DNA from: Gilliamella sp. ESL0441
GTDB lineage: Bacteria > Pseudomonadota > Gammaproteobacteria > Enterobacterales > Orbaceae
Length of the DNA stretch: 64,000 nucleotides
Direction of reading: 5' to 3'
NCBI RefSeq assembly: GCF_019469185.1
Contig: NZ_CP048264.1
Coordinates: forward strand, 868,001 to 932,000
Positions 58,729 through 64,000 of the stretch are shown here, in pieces (the first letter of the stretch is position 1; every line of letters starts with the position of its first letter). The position numbers and the translations under genes are program-made. The notes under the pieces were generated by a model, which was given only the letters and a program-made list of their open reading frames with translations, did no database searches and was not told the origin of the DNA.

Positions 58729-61700
58729 ATGTCATATAATTATTTACCAAAGCCTACATCTCCAGAAAAGGCAGTTGTACCTGTAACTTATTCGGATAAT
58801 TATGTACCAGTAAATTATAAAGATGTTAAATTATTAATTAATGGAAGTGATTTAATTATTCAATCAGGTGAGGACAAATTAATATTACCTCTAGCGGCAA
58901 AATTAGCATCAATGGACCCAAATATATTTACATTTACATTTCAGGATGGGGTGACGATAAATGCTAGTGAACTGATATCAAAATCTCAATTGATCAGTAA
59001 TATGCCTAAATTAATCGAAAATAATGAATCCGATAATAGTCAGAAAACGGAATTAAAAGGGCAAGATGCTGATGAAATAATTGAACCGGTCGCTAAGGAT
59101 GCAGTCGAAATCATTATTGTTGAAGATCTTGATAGTAAATTGCAAAAAAATGAGCAAAGTATGCAAGATCTTGAGAAATATATCTCAAAGCAATCAGCTT
59201 CTTCATCAAAAGATTCCGATATTGATACAGCAGAATATGTTTCCCAAATTTCGGCTTCTGATACGGCTGAAACATCAAAAGAAACATTTATAGATGAAGC
59301 GCATATAGTTGATGAAATACAAATAACGGATAATGACGATTCAGAAAATCCGAGCGAAGTTAACATACCTTCAATTACGTTATTACAAATCAAAAGCGTT
59401 GTTGATCAAAATACTAAAACATGGATTAGTGGTACAGGTAATGAAGAATCCACAACTTCAGGTGATTTTCGTTCACAATACGAAAATGTTCTCATCGATT
59501 TATCGGCTGAAACAGCAGATTGGACTATCTATGCTAATAATACTCAAATGATTCCTGCTGGACAAATAGGTCGAATTGTTGAAGTTACTGATGCCATGAG
59601 TGTAACATCCGTGACAGGTCAACTTAGTAATATGACAGTCATTACAGCTGATTCAGCATTAGGTAAACAATATGGTTTAAAAGCAAATCAATTCATGATC
59701 CTTTATCCTGAAGGCTCAAAAACTAGCTTCACGCTTTCATATAGTTATATTGATAATGATGGTCAAACCGTTACCGATAATGCAACTTTTGATGTTGTTA
59801 ATAACCCTGCGGTGATATTTGATAGTACAGGGCATGTTCAACTAGCATCCTCAAAAAATAATGTGGATATTGTCGCAGGAAGTGGTGATGACACTATTTT
59901 CGCAGGTAATCAAAATGGACATTACAATGGTGGAGCGGGTACAAATACTGTTAACTACAGTGAACTTGATGAATCATTAACAATAGATCTAAATAATGGC
60001 AAAACAACTTCTGATCATACTCATCATACTTTAGAAAACATTCAAAATGTGGTTGGAAGTAATAATGGCGATATAATCATTGGTCATCAAACGGTAAGTA
60101 ATAATATTATCGGTGGTGATGGTGATGACAAGATCATGACTGGTGGTGGCAACAATGTGATTGATGGCGGGGAAGGTCTAAATACAATCAGTTATGAAAC
60201 AGCTGCTAGTGGTGTTCATGTTGATTTATCGAATAATGTTGCTTCTGACAATGGTAATGGTGGTAAAGATTCAATCAAAAATATACAGAATATCATCGGA
60301 AGTGCTTACGATGATGTATTAATTGGTGACGATCAAGATAATATCATAAATGGTGGTGAGGGTGATGATATTTTATCAGGGATGGGCGGAAATAATATTC
60401 TCAATGGTGGAGAAGGAAACAATACTGCTGACTACTCTCAAGCTGCTTCTGGTATTAACGTAGATTTAATACAATCTCAAAATCAAGTTATTAAAAATGG
60501 TTTTGGCGGCCAAGATACACTCATTAATATTCAAAAAATTGTTGGAAGTGATCATAATGATAATTTCCGCACCGGAGTTGGTACGACTCATATAGATGGT
60601 GGCGCTGGTGATGATCGCTTTTTAATTGGCGGTAACGAAGCGAGTATTACCTTTATACATGGAAATAGTGGCAATAACACTTACTATGCAGGTGCAGGGT
60701 TTAATAACTATATTGGTGGTACAGGTCATGACACGGTTGATTACCGATTGGCTTCAAGTAGTGTCAATATTGATTTTGAAAAAAATGTTGTTTATGACAA
60801 TGGATTTGCGGGCATTGATGTCTTCAAAAATATCGATAAAGTCGTGGGAACCAAATTTGATGACTATTTTGTTTTAGGCAATGGTGATCATGAGGTTGAT
60901 GGTGGCTTAGGTAATAATATTTTTATAGCTGGATCAGGCAATAATAAAATCAATGGTGGCAGCCAAGGAATGGGTTATGTCAACACAGTCGATTATAGTA
61001 ATGCTGGTTCTGGTTTAGACATGGATCTGGTTTCAGGGAATGTTGCTAATAATGGTTTTGGTGGACAAGATAATCTAACAAATATACAAAAAATTATTGC
61101 TTCGGATTTTGATGATGTGATTTACAGTAGTGGTAATGATTTAAGTATTTTTGCTGGTGCAGGAGATGATATTGTCTATGGAAATGATGGCAATGATACT
61201 ATTGATGGCGGTTCTGGAAATAACACACTAAGATATGACAAACTTCAAGATGGTGTGAAAATTGATTTAAGTACAGGTCAGGTTTCAAAAGCGTCAGGCG
61301 TAGATCAGTTTACCAATTTCAACAACTTTGTTGGCTCTAATTACAATGATACCTTTATTGCCGCAGCTGGTAATCAAATAATTGATGGTGGTGCAGGACA
61401 CGATATCATTAGCTATAAAGGTATTGCTGGGAAAATGATTGCTCACCTCGATGAAAATAAAATTTATGATGGCGTACAAGACAGAGAACTCTTTCAACAT
61501 ACCATCAAGAATATAGACGAAGTTCATTTTTCAAATGCATGGGGAAATCAAGGTTTCACTAATAAACAAGGAAATACTAAATTTGTTGGTGGATCATCTG
61601 ATGACTTTTTCTATGTACTAGGTGGTAGTAATGAACTAATTGGCGGCGGCGGTTTTGATACCGTAAGTTATCAGCACTCAAATACAGGAAAAGGTATCGT

Positions 61701-62592
61701 TGCTGATCTCGATCGAAATGGATCCGGTACTGTTACTCAAAATAGTTATGATAATGTCGATCATCTGCAAAATATTGGAGTTATTATCGGTACTCAATAT
61801 GATGATAAGATTAAATCAGGTGGTGAAATTAGAGGGATGACTGGTAATGACACCATTGAAGGTGTTGGTAATGCCATGGTTAGTTATGTTGGCGTATCTA
61901 AAGTAGATGTTGATCTTGAAAAAGGTACAGCGTTGAAAACTAATGGTACAGATAAATTAATTAACATTAATAATGTTAAAGTTGGCTCAGGTGATAGTAT
62001 TGTTCATGGAAATGCAAATAATAATAATATTATCGGCCAAGGTGGTAATGATACTTTTTATGCTAGTGCTGGCAATGATTCTTATGATGGTGGGAATGGT
62101 TACGACACGTTGATTTATAATCAGTTGAAAAGTAATACAACGATTAACATGGATCTGACCACAAATAAAATTACTAAAAGTGGTGGATTGGGTACTGACA
62201 CTGTAAAAAATGTTGAAAAAATCATAGCGACGAAAGGTAATGATCTCTTCAAAATTTCTTCGTTAAATGATTTGAATAACTATCGTTCAATTGATGGTGG
62301 AGATGGTTTTGATGTTGTTCAAAAATCAGGTAAATCAAGTTATTTCTTCTTTGGTTCATCTTCTATTTTCAAACATATTGAACGTTTTGAATTCAATGAT
62401 AAAGCGTCTGATAACATTTCTGTGGATTTATCATCGATTTTTGATGTCATGGATCAAAACAGAATTGAGTTTGTTCTAGATAGTAATGACAACTTAGCAG
62501 TGATAAATTCTTCATCATGGTCTCATAGCGTGAATGGTTCGACAGAAACCTGGACTGATGGCACACATGAATTAGTAGTTAATCGAGTTTAA
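58729..62592 (+). CDS. Large RTX-module surface/secreted protein, cargo 1
   Basis: A 1287-residue acidic protein without a Sec signal, as expected for type I export. Residues 1-90 form an N-terminal domain (LLINGSDLIIQSGEDKLILP), then an E/D/S-rich linker (about 100-215), a beta-rich domain containing ADWTIYANN, GKQYGLKANQFMILYPEG and SYSYIDNDGQTVTDNATFDV, and from about residue 380 about ten modules of an RTX/epimerase-like repeat with GGxGxNTxxY, VDL, NGFGGQDxLxNIQxIxGS and DD. The C-terminal 70 residues, ending in THELVVNRV, probably carry the secretion signal. Calcium-dependent folding outside the cell is expected. AAAGAAAA precedes the ATG. Confidence 0.9.
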   Translation: MSYNYLPKPTSPEKAVVPVTYSDNYVPVNYKDVKLLINGSDLIIQSGEDKLILPLAAKLASMDPNIFTFTFQDGVTINASELISKSQLISNMPKLIENNESDNSQKTELKGQDADEIIEPVAKDAVEIIIVEDLDSKLQKNEQSMQDLEKYISKQSASSSKDSDIDTAEYVSQISASDTAETSKETFIDEAHIVDEIQITDNDDSENPSEVNIPSITLLQIKSVVDQNTKTWISGTGNEESTTSGDFRSQYENVLIDLSAETADWTIYANNTQMIPAGQIGRIVEVTDAMSVTSVTGQLSNMTVITADSALGKQYGLKANQFMILYPEGSKTSFTLSYSYIDNDGQTVTDNATFDVVNNPAVIFDSTGHVQLASSKNNVDIVAGSGDDTIFAGNQNGHYNGGAGTNTVNYSELDESLTIDLNNGKTTSDHTHHTLENIQNVVGSNNGDIIIGHQTVSNNIIGGDGDDKIMTGGGNNVIDGGEGLNTISYETAASGVHVDLSNNVASDNGNGGKDSIKNIQNIIGSAYDDVLIGDDQDNIINGGEGDDILSGMGGNNILNGGEGNNTADYSQAASGINVDLIQSQNQVIKNGFGGQDTLINIQKIVGSDHNDNFRTGVGTTHIDGGAGDDRFLIGGNEASITFIHGNSGNNTYYAGAGFNNYIGGTGHDTVDYRLASSSVNIDFEKNVVYDNGFAGIDVFKNIDKVVGTKFDDYFVLGNGDHEVDGGLGNNIFIAGSGNNKINGGSQGMGYVNTVDYSNAGSGLDMDLVSGNVANNGFGGQDNLTNIQKIIASDFDDVIYSSGNDLSIFAGAGDDIVYGNDGNDTIDGGSGNNTLRYDKLQDGVKIDLSTGQVSKASGVDQFTNFNNFVGSNYNDTFIAAAGNQIIDGGAGHDIISYKGIAGKMIAHLDENKIYDGVQDRELFQHTIKNIDEVHFSNAWGNQGFTNKQGNTKFVGGSSDDFFYVLGGSNELIGGGGFDTVSYQHSNTGKGIVADLDRNGSGTVTQNSYDNVDHLQNIGVIIGTQYDDKIKSGGEIRGMTGNDTIEGVGNAMVSYVGVSKVDVDLEKGTALKTNGTDKLININNVKVGSGDSIVHGNANNNNIIGQGGNDTFYASAGNDSYDGGNGYDTLIYNQLKSNTTINMDLTTNKITKSGGLGTDTVKNVEKIIATKGNDLFKISSLNDLNNYRSIDGGDGFDVVQKSGKSSYFFFGSSSIFKHIERFEFNDKASDNISVDLSSIFDVMDQNRIEFVLDSNDNLAVINSSSWSHSVNGSTETWTDGTHELVVNRV
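59868..62310 (+). repeat. About ten imperfect RTX modules within cargo 1
   Basis: Protein-level repeats of roughly 60-100 residues. Each contains a glycine/aspartate turn (xGGxGxN), a strand TVxYxxxxSGVxVDL, a loop with NGxGGxD and a closing NIQxIVGSxxDDxxxG. They can be followed at YNGGAGTN, IDGGEGLN, LNGGEGNN, IGGTGHDT, GGSQGMGY, IDGGSGNN, IDGGAGHD, IGGGGFDT, YDGGNGYD and IDGGDGFD. DNA identity between modules is low, so the array is old or diversified. Confidence 0.8.
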
Positions 62593-62618
62593 ACAATTAT
62601 AAGAAATGAGATAAATTT

Positions 62619-64000
62619 ATGAGTAACGCGAATAAAGCATTAACACCGATGGCTTCAGCACCATCAATTATTCCATTCACCTATGAAGACAATAAAATTG
62701 ATGCATCATGGGAAACCGAAAATATAACTTTATCGATTAAAGGTCCTGATTTAATCATTGCCACAGGCGATGGGCGTAAATTAATTTTAACTATGGGCGC
62801 TGAATTAGCATCGCTCCACCAAGGGTTGCTTTCACTTTCCTTTAAAGATGGTAAAAAATTAGATTCATATGAAATTTTGAGTTTAGCTCGTGTTGACGGT
62901 GTTGCTCCAAATGTGATTGAAACAAATAATCCTGATTCAATGCAAGTCAAAGATGAGGATACTCAAAAACAAGAAATTGAAGAGACAACAGTCGATGTCA
63001 CTACAAATATGACAGATAATTTCATTATTATCGATAGTAGTGGTGGTGCTGAAATGTCTACCAGCGAAGCCGAATCATCTTTGGATGATATGATGAATAT
63101 GGATATGGAGATGTCACTTAGTAAGCTTAAATCTCCTAATTCATCGATTGTTCTTAAAAAAACATCCACATCAAGTTCAGACTCTTCAAAGCATGACTCA
63201 ACTATTGATGGTGAAGTACCAATTGTTGAAAGTAAACCGCCTGCAGATGTTGTTCCTGAAGTACCAAAAGTTAAGCTATTTCAATGGGAAGGTTTAATTA
63301 ACAGTGCTGAACATAAATATGATGTCGGTAGTGGTAACCTCGATGCCAGAACAGAGGCTGGTGCAAATGAGCAATATGCTACAACAATTGTTGATCTTTC
63401 TAATGAAAGTGCTGATTGGACTATCAACGTTCCAAACCAAAATTGGATCCCTGAAGGTAAGATTCTTCGTGTTGTTTCTTTTGATGATATTCAATCAATT
63501 TCAAGTTTTAGTGATTTACCTCCGGAATATGAAATTATTCAGGGTGGTACGGCGCTAGGAGATAAATATGGTTTAGCTCCTAATGAAATCATTATTTTAT
63601 ATCCTCAAGATCAGATAAGTAAGTTTGCTGTTAATATCACGTATAAAGATACAAATGGTGTGACAAAAACAGAAACTTTCAACTTTTCGGTTGTAGACTC
63701 TCCATCGTCTGTTGTTGATTTGGAAGGAAACATACTGTTAGCCACTAAGCCTAATAATGTTCATGTCATAGGCGGAGCTGGAGATGATACAATCATCGCT
63801 GGAAAAACCAAAGATATTTATGATGGTGGGGAAGGGATTAATACAGTTGATTACACTAAAGTTGAAGGTAACTTAGTTGTTGATTTAAATACTGGTATCA
63901 TTTCAGGTGCTGTTGATCAACAACTTAAAAATATCCAAAATATTTTAGGTAATGATGGTGATAATACTTATATCGGTAGTCTCACTGAAAGCAATAAATT
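62619..64000 (+). CDS. Large RTX-module protein, cargo 2 (3' end outside the window)
   Basis: From ATG 62619 the frame is open for 460 codons to the window edge with no stop. It repeats the architecture of cargo 1: a similar N-terminal domain (LSIKGPDLIIATGDGRKLIL), an acidic/serine-rich linker with many E, D and M residues, then ADWTINVPNQNWIPEGKI, GDKYGLAPNEIIILYPQ, VIGGAGDDTIIAG and a first module YDGGEGINTVDYT with VVDLNTG. The N-terminal domain and pre-repeat domain of both cargos align by eye, so they are tandem paralogues. It starts 26 bp after the cargo 1 stop and is therefore in the same operon. An ABC transporter gene is expected after it. Confidence 0.9.
   Translation, partial: MSNANKALTPMASAPSIIPFTYEDNKIDASWETENITLSIKGPDLIIATGDGRKLILTMGAELASLHQGLLSLSFKDGKKLDSYEILSLARVDGVAPNVIETNNPDSMQVKDEDTQKQEIEETTVDVTTNMTDNFIIIDSSGGAEMSTSEAESSLDDMMNMDMEMSLSKLKSPNSSIVLKKTSTSSSDSSKHDSTIDGEVPIVESKPPADVVPEVPKVKLFQWEGLINSAEHKYDVGSGNLDARTEAGANEQYATTIVDLSNESADWTINVPNQNWIPEGKILRVVSFDDIQSISSFSDLPPEYEIIQGGTALGDKYGLAPNEIIILYPQDQISKFAVNITYKDTNGVTKTETFNFSVVDSPSSVVDLEGNILLATKPNNVHVIGGAGDDTIIAGKTKDIYDGGEGINTVDYTKVEGNLVVDLNTGIISGAVDQQLKNIQNILGNDGDNTYIGSLTESNK

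Noticed and set aside
59040..59393. 117-codon antisense frame within cargo 1
   Set aside because: It is the shadow of the acidic E/D/S-rich linker read backwards. It has no ribosome binding site and lies wholly in a well-supported gene.

Overview
The window is a strongly AT-rich chromosomal segment of a gammaproteobacterium. Nearly all housekeeping proteins resemble E. coli orthologues, and several gene orders match E. coli: bamD/rluD/pgeF/clpB, ampD/ppdD/hofB/hofC and aroA/cmk/rpsA/ihfB/comEC. High AT content, small intergenic spaces and this partial synteny suggest an Orbaceae-type host-associated bacterium (Gilliamella or Frischella relatives). That placement is inference; no rRNA or marker search could be run.

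Layout. 0-9 kb: tRNA thiolation (ttcA), efpL, yeiW, lysine permease lysP, infA, then a minus-strand leuS-lptE-holA-nadD cluster. 9-12 kb: two paralogous two-TM proteins produced by a tandem duplication that also copied the 5' end of leuS and the 3' end of bamD. 12-20 kb: rluD-pgeF, two unknown secreted proteins, queDE behind a preQ1-I riboswitch, and clpB behind a sigma-32-like promoter. 20-22 kb: further members, one of them broken, of the same small-protein family. 22-27 kb: HAD phosphatase, DeoR regulator, alr-mltG and an AmpD-YqcC fusion. 27.5-31 kb: a type IV pilin/competence operon (ppdD-hofB-hofC-pilD) with a near-ideal Sxy-type CRP-S site upstream. 31-36 kb: M20 hydrolase, ygfZ, ilvIH. 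36-40 kb: two IgaA/UmoB-family membrane proteins with the 3' relic of a third between them. 40-53 kb: pyrG-eno, a VirK/YbjX protein, lysO, an XRE regulator with aroA-cmk, rpsA, ihfB and comEC.

53.9 kb to the end holds the most striking system: an operon encoding a MotA/TolQ/ExbB-like channel protein, a TolC-like outer membrane factor, a 211-residue MotB/SiiA-like protein, an HlyD-like adaptor and at least two tandem RTX-module cargo proteins. The set resembles Salmonella SPI-4 (siiABCDEF), where SiiA and SiiB form a proton channel that assists type I secretion of an adhesin. Here the cargo is different (RTX modules) and duplicated. The ABC transporter is not in the window and is expected downstream.

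The pilus operon and comEC together suggest a natural transformation apparatus. Tandem duplication followed by decay recurs at 9-11, 20-22, 36-40 and 58-64 kb, so paralogue expansion of envelope and surface proteins is the main accessory theme.
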